In this document: positions 1 to 14,511 of the stretch, piece after piece
Layout: each line of letters begins with the position of its first letter
How positions within the stretch are numbered: position 1 is the first letter of the stretch
Source of the DNA: Ridgeia piscesae
Taxonomy: Eukaryota; Annelida; Polychaeta; Sabellida; Siboglinidae
DNA: 64,000 bases
Direction of reading: 5' to 3'
NCBI GenBank assembly: GCA_025642075.2
Contig: JAODUO010000860.1
Span: forward strand, 101,001 to 165,000
Made by a program: the position numbers and the translations under genes
Notes under the pieces: generated by a model
Database searches by the model: none
Seen by the model: the letters and a program-made list of their open reading frames with translations, nothing else
What the model was told of the DNA's origin: nothing

Positions 1-199
1 TATGCTGATCATTTTCTCATGGCATTGTCATAATTGTGTTATATCGATCAGTCTGTCAACTTCGTCATCTTCGGCTGCCTCAAGTTTTAATATACTTCAC
101 ATCCATGCCTACTTCACTTGTCACCATGCTAAACATTGTATATTATAATCCATCTACAAAACTTTGAAACTGGCTCTTCACCACTTGTCTTCTGGCGTC

Positions 200-373
<174 letters not shown>

Positions 374-1610
374 TTACGTTATGTTTGGTTCGATAACTGC
401 CCGCAGTGTGCCCTTTCCACTTAAAATAACACCCATTCACGGCTCTACCGACAAACGCAATGTGCGGAAGTAACGTGCATTTTAGTCTTTACGTCTGAAG
501 ATTGGTCGATCCTTCGCACTGGTGTTGGTCTTACTCGTCATCCCTATGTGTGCTAGTGCGATGTCAGTGTGCAGACATGTCCGACGTAACTGTCTCAGCG
601 CGCTAGACTCTTTTGACACGATACTGTCAATTGTTGATTGCTTAATTTCAAATGTAGTAGTCTGTGTAAAGACGGCGGCTAGAGACAGCGAACTGACACA
701 AGACTTTGAAATCCCACGGGAGAGGATCCGCGACGGCAATTTCGTGAAGTGCCGCCACCTGGGATATGGTTGAGGTCAACCATACGTGTGTCAGTGTCGA
801 TGTTTATTGAAGCGAACTGATGCGTGACATTCGCGAGATTTGTGAATTCATTGCTTCAAGACGAATGTTTCATTAAAAGTCGCCACTTCCCGTCAAACGA
901 CAGAAACAGCCGAATTTCAGCCGTAGTTATAATACACGTATCGAATACAATTGCATTGATTGTCGTATGTTGGTACAATAGGTGTCACCACTGTCGAGCA
1001 TAACTGATTTTTGCAATTTATAAATGGCGTTTATAAATACGCTTACAGCATAACGGACGGAAGAAGACACCACTCAGTTGTTGCTTTTTTAGACAGAAAT
1101 TGGCATGCGCTTTAGGCAAATTCTACAAATTGGCAGGCGTTTTACTTAAATTCTACTAATTATTTATTTTTCGAACGGGCACTCATATTTATCATGAAGC
1201 GTGCATTCAAGAAGACAAGCCATGTTCTACACATGGATAAAGCCAGAGGTTGGTAGACTGCGCCGTCACCTCATCAAAGATACTCCAGAAGACCCCACGC
1301 GAAGACTAAGTCTTGTTCATCCGTCCTACGGGAATGTGCACACTGAAAGATGACGTATTGAACTTACTATCAATATTTCCCTCCGTGCTTTGTTGAAGAT
1401 GAATAACAACAATTTTACAACTTCAGGAGTGAGAAATAAGAATGCCCTGACGTTGTCGCATATGTGAACAGGTAGACTAAATAGGCGCAATATACGGCGG
1501 GCATGTACTTCGGGCTACAGCCGTGACATCACCATATGGCGGGCCGCTGTGTCCAATATATTTTTATATTAAAATTATAAATACGCCTGCCCATTTGAGG
1601 AATAAACCGT
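374..1610. other. no recognisable gene
   Basis: Unique-looking AT-rich sequence. I see no open frame with protein-like composition and no strong splice-site pair. A near-duplicate of about 35 bases occurs around 1095-1165 (two AATTGGCA(T/G)GCG(C/T)TTTA segments). Confidence 0.5.
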
Positions 1611-3027
1611 TGTCTTCATAATGATGGTTAAATCTACTGTCGTGTCTTAAGATTCCATTACAACTGTCCTCCCGTACAAGAAGACTTCAGATAGTGTACT
1701 AAATTGTGAGTTATTATATAGCGCCGTATCCAATCCTCAGGACTGCTCAAAGCGCTATACACTTTTCTCCCTGGCAGACCTATTCAATAAAACACCATCT
1801 CGGCTTATTTGGGAAGCATCCAGCCATACTGCAGTTTATTCGTACACAAATACCCACCTCTGCCTATAGCCAAGTACTCATTCATACAACTGAGTAAACT
1901 CGAGCGATGTAGAGTGAAAAAACTTGCCCAAGGTTTGGCACGGAACCCGGGTTCTCTTAGTCGGGAGTCCGAAGCTCTACCCAATACGCCACCGCGCTAC
2001 TAGTCATATCGCTTCCTCATCCAGCACTAATACCTTGAACAAAGGAGATGCAATGTTTACACTACCCGCGAATCTGCCATGTAATCACTCTCTCGCCACC
2101 AACCCCGCCGTCTTGTGAAGTTTGAGAGCAGTGGACACGCCCATTGCATGTCTTAATTCCATTGTTAACCGACACAACAAATCGCTGCAATGCAACAGTG
2201 TAGTCAATGAACCGACCTAGGACGATGGAGCCCGCTGAGAGACCGAGGGTCATCCGTCCCCCGCCCGCATCTCGACGCCACAGACTCTCCTCCGTCAATC
2301 GCGCCTTGCGTAATCCGAGCACACAAACGCACGCTTCAAATTGAAACTTTACAATTTCGCCCGCGTTTGATCTTGCGTAATTACACCTTCGACGATCGCT
2401 GGAACACCTGTAATTCGTGATAACGAAGAACTGGCATTCACGTTGGCGGCGAAGCGTTGTTTTGTCACACGGAAAGGATCCCTGTCGTCGCCGATAGTGA
2501 AAGGACGCGGGTCGCGGTGTGTGAACGATTCCCATGCCGTTGCGTCAGCTGGTGTCGAATTGGATTCGCTACATAAATGATCAATGCACGTATGTGATAT
2601 TCTCTTTGCCGTTGTTTGTATTTGATCCTACGCCGAAGAGTGAGTTTTACGAGGACTTTGTAACACAATCGTAAAACATCGGTCTTTCAAACGTGAACGT
2701 AATAAATGTTCAACAATCAATCTCCATCGATGTTCTTAAACTGGTTATCCGTTATTACTCCACGGGAAATTATGTAAACTGTAAATTCTCAGGTTTGCAG
2801 ACATGCAAGCCTGTGATACGGGTGTATTTAGCGCATATGTAATATACTTACTCTGATCAAAATTTTGCAAAGTAAGGAAAACCAATGCTAGACAGTGGCT
2901 CACACTCGAAATACGCCAACAGCTTTCTTGTTCGCTTGTCATCTGTGTTAACTGGCACTAATGGAGTAGCGGACAGTTTTAGTTGTTTAAACTAGTTGTG
3001 GGTGGCTTCACATTAACGGTGCTTGTA
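1611..3027. repeat. 1.4-kb tandem duplication, copy 1
   Basis: The sequence recurs at a constant offset of 1,472 bases in 3083-4502. By eye I count fewer than ten differences over about 1,410 bases (for example near 1693, 1864, 1980, 2308 and 2758), so the duplication is recent or recently homogenised. Open frames of 157, 67 and 65 codons recur in both copies on the minus strand, but they resemble no family I know and show no sign of selection that can be judged by eye. Confidence 0.95.
1706..2000 (-). mobile_element. tRNA-derived SINE (copy in duplicate 1)
   Basis: Read on the minus strand from 2000, the sequence begins with a tRNA-like head. An A-box-like GTGGCGTAGTGG (imperfect in this copy) and a degenerate B-box GGTTCCGTGCC are spaced as in a tRNA promoter. 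A body follows, ending in a GCGCTATATAATAACTC tail next to 1706. This head and tail style is known for tRNA-derived SINEs in marine invertebrates. The exact family is not named because no library search was possible. Confidence 0.7.
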
Positions 3028-3082
3028 AACGAACACATTTACATATATTCTAGGTATAATGACATACACCTGTTAAACCCAA
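3028..3082. other. spacer between the two 1.4-kb copies
   Basis: Fifty-five bases not repeated elsewhere in the window. The spacer is too short to be the interior of an LTR element, so the two copies are read as a segmental tandem duplication rather than as paired LTRs. Confidence 0.7.
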
Positions 3083-4502
3083 TGTCTTCATAATGATGGT
3101 TAAATCTACTGTCGTGTCTTAAGATTCCATTACAACTGTCCTCCCGTACAAGAAGCCTTCAGATAGTGTACTAAATTGTGAGTTATTATATAGCGCCGTA
3201 TCCAATCCTCAGGACTGCTCAAAGCGCTATACACTTTTCTCCCTGGCAGACCTATTCAATAAAACACCATCTCGGCTTATTTGGGAAGCATCCAGCCATA
3301 CTGCAGTTTATTCGTACACAAATACCCACCTCTGTCTATAGCCAAGTACTCATTCATACAACTGAGTAAACTCGAGCGATGTAGAGTGAAAAAACTTGCC
3401 CAAGGTTTGGCACGGAACCCGGGTTCTCTTAGTCGGGAGTCCGAAGCTCTAGCCACTACGCCACCGCGCTACTAGTCATATCGCTTCCTCATCCAGCACT
3501 AATACCTTGAACAAAGGAGATGCAATGTTTACACTACCCGCGAATCTGCCATGTAATCACTCTCTCGCCACCAACCCCGCCGTCTTGTGAAGTTTGAGAG
3601 CAGTGGACACGCCCATTGCATGTCTTAATTCCATTGTTAACCGACACAACAAATCGCTGCAATGCAACAGTGTAGTCAATGAACCGACCTAGGACGATGG
3701 AGCCCGCTGAGAGACCGAGGGTCATCCGTCCCCCGCCCGCATCTCGACGCCACAGACTCTCCTCCGTCAATCGCGCCATGCGTAATCCGAGCACACAAAC
3801 GCACGCTTCAAATTGAAACTTTACAATTTCGCCCGCGTTTGATCTTGCGTAATTACACCTTCGACGATCGCTGGAACACCTGTAATTCGTGATAACGAAG
3901 AACTGGTATTCACGTTGGCGGCGAAGCGTTGTTTTGTCACACGGAAAGGATCCCTGTCGTCGCCGATAGTGAAAGGACGCGGGCCGCGGTGTGTGAACGA
4001 TTCCCATGCCGTTGCGTCAGCTGGTGTCGAATTGGATTCGCTACATAAATGATCAATGCACGTATGTGATATTCTCTTTGCCGTTGTTTGTATTTGATCC
4101 TACGCCGAAGAGTGAGTTTTACGAGGACTTTGTAACACAATCGTAAAACATCGGTCTTTCAAACGTGAACGTAATAAATGTTCAACAATCAATCTCCATC
4201 GATGTTCTTAAACTGGTTATCCGTTATTACTACACGGGAAATTATGTAAACTGTAAATTCTCAGGTTTGCAGACATGCAAGCCTGTGATACGGGTGTATT
4301 TAGCGCATATGTAATATACTTACTCTGATCAAAATTTTGCAAAGTAAGGAAAACCAATGCTAGACAGTGGCTCACACTCGAAATACGCCAACAGCTTTCT
4401 TGTTCGCTTGTCATCTGTGTTAACTGGCACTAATGGAGTAGCGGACAGTTTTAGTTGTTTAAACTAGTTGTGGGTGGCTCTCACATTAACGGCATGCTTG
4501 TA
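3083..4502. repeat. 1.4-kb tandem duplication, copy 2
   Basis: Second copy of 1611-3027 at +1,472. Similarity ends around GGCATGCTTGTA at 4490-4502, where small indels begin, and then drops away. Confidence 0.95.
3178..3472 (-). mobile_element. tRNA-derived SINE (copy in duplicate 2)
   Basis: Same element as at 1706-2000, duplicated with its flanks. The A-box region here reads GTGGCGTAGTGGCTAGAGC, closer to a tRNA A-box than copy 1, which has two changes in it. It was therefore one insertion that was later copied, not two insertions. Confidence 0.7.
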
Positions 4503-6066
4503 TGTAAGCCGTAACGCGAGTAAAAATGGTCGACTTACGGTTATAACATGTCTTTATCTGTCGAATGAGGATGTCCCAGTCTTACTCGTTACATCCGGTT
4601 AAACACAGACAGTCGGAATACGCAGTCGGCGCCACCTGGTGACAAGATCACCGGCGTCAGAACAGAATATGTATATATGTAATTATAATTGGGGTTGACT
4701 GGCTTCCGCTCCTGAGACGCGATCTTTTCCATCTGAACTGTTGGCACATTTTCGTCGAGGTTAGTTTAGTGCTCTCTATAATCCGCGATTTGCGACCCAA
4801 ACAGACACCCCAACCTGCCGCTGAATATTGGAGGTAGTCGTGTTTTCAGCCCCCTCAGTAATGGAGAGCTAACTCCTCAGTTTCGATTCGAAACCTGTGA
4901 AGATGGAGTCGTGAATGAGTCAGCTACTGTTTGCATAACCTTACTCAACAGACTACTGTCAAACCCTTGGTCGTGGCACTTAGAGTATGCTCGTGCAAAC
5001 TGCGTTTAGTAAGGTGCAACAAACCATCCGTGATAGCAATCGTTAATAAATGTTCATTTGCGAGTTCATTACCTAGATCTAATTAATTCCTGACTATGAC
5101 GCGCTGGCGGAAACGCGTAGAATAATAAGTAATCGTTGATTGCAGTTCACTGGCGCCGGTTGCATGGGAAGAGTCTCCGTGTGTGTGTTCACTGGTGCGG
5201 AACGACGGAGCTTTGTGTCGGTATCACGGTGGACCGGTATCACCTGTCGGTATCATCGTGTTAATTGCACAACCAGTATTATAGTAGTCCCAGCCTATAA
5301 AAAGATATTATTGATTATTCATTTAAGCTCACCTATTGGCGTCAAATATTAGCAACAAATACATTTATTGTATTAAATATAATCTTTTAAACCATTATTT
5401 ATAGAAAACTCGTAATATCATTCTGTCAACTTAATACAATTTTTGGATAGCTTATTTTTGTTTGCTGTAAAATTAAAATAGACTCCGCATATTTTTCATC
5501 GATGGCGCTGTGCATTGCATACAAATATTCGTCCTCGAAGAACATTGAAGAATAATCAGAATACAACGTCACTTTGAAACTTGCTGCACAAAGCTTCATG
5601 CTAATCGTTTGGCATTCGTGATTAATTTTTAGTTTAGTACATGTATATACAATATGCCTCGTTATCGACATATAAGTCTAACTGCGGTTTATCTCACGTT
5701 TATCTCTATTGCCTATAATGGCAATTGTGACAAAACCTTCTGTCTAAATTGTTAAAGTTGACTTAGTACAATTCGTTAGTCTGCGAGTTGATAACTATTC
5801 ATGAAAGTGCTGATAACATCTTGTTAAACTCTTAAGCTCGGTTGTGTGTACATTCCTTTACAGTATTGCTTCCAAAAACAGTATACTTGTGTCTTTAGTT
5901 TGGATTTTGGTAACTATTTACGAAAGTGCTCAAATAAAACGTTGCGTAACGGCGCCACCTGGATTATTAGTTATGTATGTTCCCTGTTGTTACGCATGGA
6001 TTTATGCATTTACTATATCCGTATTTTTAGAACTACCCTCACGTTGAGTTGTTCAAGTGTTAAAGT
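4503..6066. other. no recognisable gene
   Basis: Mixed-composition, mostly AT-rich sequence with short, unconvincing open frames. I see no domain, RNA gene or paired splice sites. Confidence 0.5.
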
Positions 6067-7714
<1,648 letters not shown>

Positions 7715-7773
<59 letters not shown>

Positions 7774-8074
7774 GCGTGTGCGTGTGCGTGTGCGTGTGCG
7801 TGTGCGTGTGCGTGTGCGTGTGCGTGTGCGGTGCGTGTGCGAGTGCGTGTGCGAGTGCGTGTGCGTGTGCGTGTGCGTGTGCGTGTGCGTGTGCGTGTGC
7901 GTGTGCGTGTGCGTGTGCGTGTGCGTGTGCGTGTGCGTGTGCGTGCGTGCGTGCGTGTGCGTGTGCGTGTGCGTGTGCGTGTGCGTGTGCGTGTGCGTGT
8001 GCGTGTGCGTGTGCGTGTGCGTGCGTGCGGTGCGTGTGCGTGTGCGTGTGCGTGCGCGTGCGCGGCGTGCGCGC

Positions 8075-8117
<43 letters not shown>
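7715..8117. repeat. compound (TG)n / (TGTGCG)n / (TGCG)n satellite
   Basis: About 400 bases of alternating purine-pyrimidine sequence, from pure TG through a TGTGCG hexamer to a TGCG tetramer. Such sequence can adopt Z-DNA (known property). Long overlapping Cys-Val, Arg-Val and Thr-His frames are artefacts. Confidence 0.97.
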
Positions 8118-8449
8118 ACAATTCGAAGGTTTGTGCATAGCCTGAATGTAGCATCTTCCCACGAGACCTGCCCCCGCACGTTTTCCCACCCATAAACTTT
8201 CCCACCCAAAAATGGAACGATGAACATTTCCCTTTTGGTGTTTCAGTAATTATTAATACGTTGGTAATTAAAATACTGTTACAGTGCATATTCCAACTGT
8301 GGTTATAGATACTGCGAAATCCGACCATATCAATATCAATCTATGATAGCTGTGTAATTTTAACAGTCACAAAACAGTTAAGTATTACACATGGGGTTAT
8401 CTTATCGTATTTTTATTATGATATAAATATTTTTTTATGTTTACGATAT

Positions 8450-8455
<6 letters not shown>

Positions 8456-8494
<39 letters not shown>
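8456..8494. repeat. (TA)n microsatellite
   Basis: Pure TA tract of about 38 bases in AT-rich DNA. Confidence 0.95.
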
Positions 8495-8501
<7 letters not shown>

Positions 8502-8578
8502 ATTAAAGCATTTTTTCTAAATCGTAGTATATTTATAATTCCGAAATGAAGCAAATGTAATATATTCAGCCATACATA

Positions 8579-9499
<921 letters not shown>

Positions 9500-9976
9500 G
9501 CGCCGTAATTAGGTAATGGGAAATAACAGGGGCGGGAGGGTCAGCGCAGAGCCCGCTGTCCACTCATTGTCCAATTCTTGTCCTCCGTTGTCTTCCGCGC
9601 TAGTGTCGTGTGGGGAAAATTGTCGCGCAGCGGTTTGCGCGGCCACGCGTGACGGACGGTTGTGCGCGGCGACGCATGACGGCGATATCCCGCCGCGTAA
9701 TGCGCATGTCATGACGCGAGCCGTGGGCGGCGGCGCGTGACCGAGTGGCCGGGATGAGATGCGCGGGGAAGTGAAGTTGTGGGCGGAGCTGTGGAGTGGA
9801 CACTGACGCGGTGGTCATTGACGGAGCTCATCGTGTTGTCTGCCCCAGTGATCGTTAGTTGGTCAACGAGTCTGGCAGCGAGCCCGAGGGAACACTCAGC
9901 AAAGTGATTGAGTCTCTCGCTGTTCCACGCGATATCGTCGGCTTCTGCAACGACGCTTTATTCATCCACGGATTTG
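9500..9976 (+). promoter_or_regulatory. CpG-rich region; candidate promoter and 5' non-coding exon of the protocadherin
   Basis: GC- and CpG-rich block in otherwise AT-rich DNA, with many GCGC and CGCG words and GGGCGG boxes. It ends with a consensus 5' splice site, TTTG|GTATGT at 9976/9977. The next strong acceptor on this strand is at 14386, just upstream of the protocadherin start codon. I infer a 5' UTR exon spliced to 14387. There is no direct transcript evidence, and the transcription start is not defined. Confidence 0.4.
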
Positions 9977-10286
9977 GTATGTAGTGTTTTTTCTGCGTCT
10001 CGGTATATGCGATAGTATAATGAGAAAGTATTCGTTATCACAGACAATGGAACACAACATGAATTTTCTTTTATGTCTATCATAACAACATGAATGTGTA
10101 TAATAAATAATAGATTCATATGTGTTAAGGTGGGAAATACACATTATTAAAGTTCCGAACCTTCGTTTTCCACATGCGACATGGAACAAGTCGCTCAGTT
10201 CACGTTTAAACTTTGTAACACTCGTCTTATGTGATAACATTTCCCTGATATATAAATAGTATCACTAAATTTATAATATAATATGC

Positions 10287-10378
10287 TCGTCGGTACTCTC
10301 GCGTTCAAACTCATCTCCATCCAACCTTCGTGTTTAGCTATTCTAGCCCACCTAGGTGGATTACTAAGATGTGTGTAA

Positions 10379-10477
<99 letters not shown>

Positions 10478-10676
10478 TTATATTATATTAAATGTTAAAT
10501 ACTACAGTCAATATTGGGTGTGTATAGATAGTAGTGTATGATGGTGTCTATTAATGACTCTTCATAATTCAGGTCACTGTGACGGTCGGTACTCTCGCGT
10601 TCAAACTCATCTCCATCCAACCTTCGTGTTTAGCTATTCTAGCCCACCTAGGTGGATTACTAAGATGTGTGTAAAT

Positions 10677-10761
<85 letters not shown>

Positions 10762-10868
10762 GGATAACCACCGTCCACAGTGACCTGAATTATGAAGAGT
10801 CATTAATAGACACCATCATACACTACTATCTATACACACCCAATATTGACTGTAGTATTTAACATTTG
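10287..10868. mobile_element. nested foldback (MITE-like) element with TA core
   Basis: A segment of about 95 bases beginning CGGTACTCTCGCG occurs twice in direct orientation (about 10290-10382 and 10588-10680), each followed by a TA tract. The segment 10490-10585 (AAATGTTAAATACTACAG...) recurs as its reverse complement at 10768-10868, so copy two with its TA core sits between inverted arms of about 100 bases. There is no coding capacity. A palindromic assembly artefact is the alternative. Confidence 0.75.
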
Positions 10869-12363
10869 AATCTGGCTCTAAGTGCACCCCTTCAATCAAC
10901 TATGGGACAGTTTGCTCTCAGTGTGCGTTGTTCTCATTCATATCTCGTTTTCATCCCGACCTTGCAAGCATGTTTGGGATTCCAGAATAATGCAGGATGT
11001 TACGCGTGTTTGATGCGCGATAATTCATACATATCTTTACGTTTCGTCTTGAGTACCGTGTTTGCATTGCAAGATGAACAACAATCTTGATTTCCATAAA
11101 TAGATTTTGGGCAAATTGTATTTAGAACAATGGTCCTCAAAGCATCAAAACAGCTTTGTGGGATAGTTTATGCCATGTAACACGCTGTATAATACATAAC
11201 ATGTCCTACTGTCAACGACAATCACACTGTGAGCAAAATTCAAGCATGTGTGCTACCGTGGGACACACCTAATCATCACACACTTCTTACGTTCATTTGC
11301 TAGCCCATACTAAGTTCAAATATCCAACGTGATTACATCTGATACGCGGCAAATGCAGTAAACATACATAGCATCCGTTGGTAATTTTTGGTCGTGATTG
11401 TATTTCAGCCGTTATACAAAATTAAGCTAATGTTACAGCCGACCATGAGATGTGTGCAAGATCCCATGCTGTAATCGGGCGATTCATCTTACAGAACGGT
11501 ATAACAACATTACATGGTAATAACATATCATGACGTGACGTCTACTTTCACCGTTGCACAGACGTGGCATCTAATAAGGAAGCAACAGTCAGAATGTGTG
11601 TTCAAAGTTAATACCAACCCGGAGGCGTTGAGCACAACAATTTTCATCTGTAATTATTTTCAATTGTAAAAAGAGTTTTAACGCGACCGACTTTCACATT
11701 TTAGAGACCAAAAAACAATTTTTTAAACTGCAACGCGGAAATTGAAATCACAAACAATTGCGAATATTAAAACAGATTTTGGTTTTCTAGCACGATATAT
11801 GAGTGTGCTACCAGTCAGTTTTCTCGGGGTACCCTGTAAAAAGAAATTCCGTAGCGTGTAAAGAATTCGGTTGCCCATATCTGTATAACAACAGAGCGTT
11901 GTTTGCCATTTAACAGAAAACACTTGCTGAACTCACGAAAGCGAAATTCTACAACTTGTAGATAATTCGCCAACAAGAGGGCTATGTTTGCAGCTTAAAG
12001 AAAACCCTTGTAGAATTTCACGAGCTGCGCTAAAAGTTATCCACAAAGGCAATGGCAAAACAAATAGCTGCTGGGCATAACAATGGGCGTAGTGTTCTCG
12101 CGAGCTGTCGATGTCAATGACTTAGAGTAGACGGGATATTGACACTGCGAGGGCGCCTAGTCGAGTTGAGGACACTTGTCATTAGTGTATTTACGTAAGA
12201 TGTCAATCTCTTACGAGTTGACAGCATCCATTCCCGGGTGCACTTGTTCACTAGAGCGCAGGTGTCAGACCTCTTCTCTCTCGGGGCAATGTCTGTGTAC
12301 CGACTGTCAAGCCATGTCAATCTACCTGGTGCACGTGTCTCGTAGGAGTTGGTGTTCTGGTAA

Positions 12364-12418
12364 GTGTGTGTGTGTGTGTGTGGGGGGGTGGGGGTGGCGC
12401 GTGCGTGCGTGTGTTTTA
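12364..12418. repeat. short TG / G-rich / GCGTGC tract
   Basis: Short impure tract of TG, a G-run and GCGTGCG units. Confidence 0.85.
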
Positions 12419-13029
12419 TTAAATAAACAAATGTCCAGTTCAGGGTATGATAACAAACCATTCTTTTGTTAATTATGTAGCACTCAATGTGTTAAAACAA
12501 GCTCAAGTCTATACTTTGTTTCTTAATTTGATATTGCCATCTTAATAATAATTTAGATCGCTGCAGTTTCTTAGGCTTCGTAATCCACATAATATTTTTT
12601 TTCATAATACAAACATTTGTACATTGTTGTCCTAGTGAAATATTAACTTTACTCCATGTTCTTTGTCAGTGTTACACATCACGAAGAAAACAAGTTATAA
12701 ACACAGCCTACGTTCAATTTATACAAAGAAATACCGATTAATAGTATTTTAGAACCTGGTGCTCTGGTTGCCTTTAGTTTCACAATTTTTTTAGAAAAAA
12801 TACCTTTGTTACAATTCAAATGTATGATTAGATTAATCTTACGATAAATTTGCACTCGGCATTAACACACGAAAATACACACAAGACACAAATCGGACTA
12901 AATACATATATATAGGCCTATTGTTTTTCCCTAGTTGATAAATAATGTACTAATTACAAAAGTCAACAGACTGTCTTTATTGACATAGAGATAAAACAAA
13001 CACTAGTCATGTGAACCAGCGCAACACGT

Positions 13030-13297
13030 CATTGTTTATAGCGCGTGTATTTGAGGGCGTGCACAGCCTTTGATGTTGACAGGTGGGCCCGCATACAGGT
13101 ATTATTAACGCATTCCATTCGTGTTTACACCGACCTTTCAAGTGTAATTACAAATATAATCCGTGCATTGAATTAACCAGTAATTGATACTGATGGCGTT
13201 GACGTTCGCCAGGTGATGTGATGAGACGTGTCCAACGTCTTCTTCGGTGTCTTCAGCGGCGTTGCAGAAAATTGCCTTTGATGTGCGCCGCTACTTA
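13030..13297 (+). repeat. dispersed repeat, copy A
   Basis: About 265 bases that recur as the reverse complement at 22354-22622. Shared landmarks are CATTGTTTATA(G/A)CGCGTGTATTTGA at the left, CCCGCATACAGGTATTAT in the middle and CTTCAGCGGCGTTGCAG at the right. The copies are diverged by many substitutions. I see no terminal repeats or coding capacity, so the class is unknown. Confidence 0.85.
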
Positions 13298-13546
13298 AGT
13301 GTTGGTTGTATTTGGTTAATGAATCTTTTTCTTGAAATATACTTTGATCGTCGTCTGTTTAATCTCAATGTTTCACCTTTTTTGCTATTACACACAGAAC
13401 GGTCGAATTATCGAATTGACAAACAAACATGGCAAACTTATATTAAAGACCTATGCATACAAACGCATTTGATCGATCAATCTAAGTAAACATGTTGGGA
13501 TATATGCAATTTTTCATAAAATAATCTAACGATAAAATCTGTGGTT

Positions 13547-13773
<227 letters not shown>

Positions 13774-14386
13774 TGAGTGACCTTGTCACCTCTGCTATAA
13801 TGATGTTTTGGACTCACCCTGGCTTCAGATTTCCCGTGTCTTACTGTTGGTACAAGTTGATTGAATCTTGATTTACCTTTTCACTATGTGTCGGAGCAAA
13901 GGCCACGAACGATTATTCTCCACCACCAGTTAGGGCATTCATTTCCAGATCTTTCCATTCCATCCTGCTTGTGCCATCTCCCTCTCCGTTGACTGATACC
14001 AACAATCAACGCCCCATTACATTTACATCATCAGAAACTACATCTGTTTGAAATTGCTTCTCCACCATCAATATTCGGCGGTTCCAATTGTGACTTTTGC
14101 CTGTCCGCGTTTATGATTATGCCAACTGATGTATGTTTGTTGCGCCTCTGAGCTTGAATTTTCTATAGAAGTGTTACAATTATTATTGTGATGTTTTCTA
14201 AGATCCTTTTAATATGACTAGTATTATTGACTATGTGCCATTTGATGGTCTATGGGTATATCCAAGCAATCCTTCGGAATCCATCTAAATACCAAACAAC
14301 ACCATAGATAAAACAACAACACCAACACTACTTTTACAGTGTATACCCAACTTAAAACACCTCACATGTGATATTCTTTGTTCCAG

Positions 14387-14511
14387 ACACAGACGCAAGG
14401 TGACGTCGCTGCATCCCAAACCGCAATCATAGCCCGATCGACACACTCCGAGTCTGTTGATCACGTGACATCGTGACGTCACCAGTCACCGCGGTTGCGC
14501 CACCTGTCGAC
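14387..14511 (+). promoter_or_regulatory. 5' UTR segment ahead of the protocadherin start codon
   Basis: The acceptor TTCTTTGTTCCAG ends at 14386. An in-frame TGA at 14458-14460 precedes the reading frame, and the first in-frame ATG is at 14512. The frame also holds a GTG at 14473, but a GTG start is not expected in an animal and would put 13 residues before the signal peptide. Confidence 0.6.

Noticed and set aside
1922..2000. A tRNA gene on the minus strand
   Set aside because: A- and B-box-like words are present, but the cloverleaf is degenerate and a SINE body follows.
1611..4502. LTR retrotransposon with two 1.4-kb LTRs
   Set aside because: Only 55 bases separate the copies, with no primer site, polypurine tract or terminal TG/CA pattern.
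14473..14511. Protocadherin start at GTG 14473
   Set aside because: Animal genes start at ATG, and the signal peptide begins directly at the ATG at 14512.
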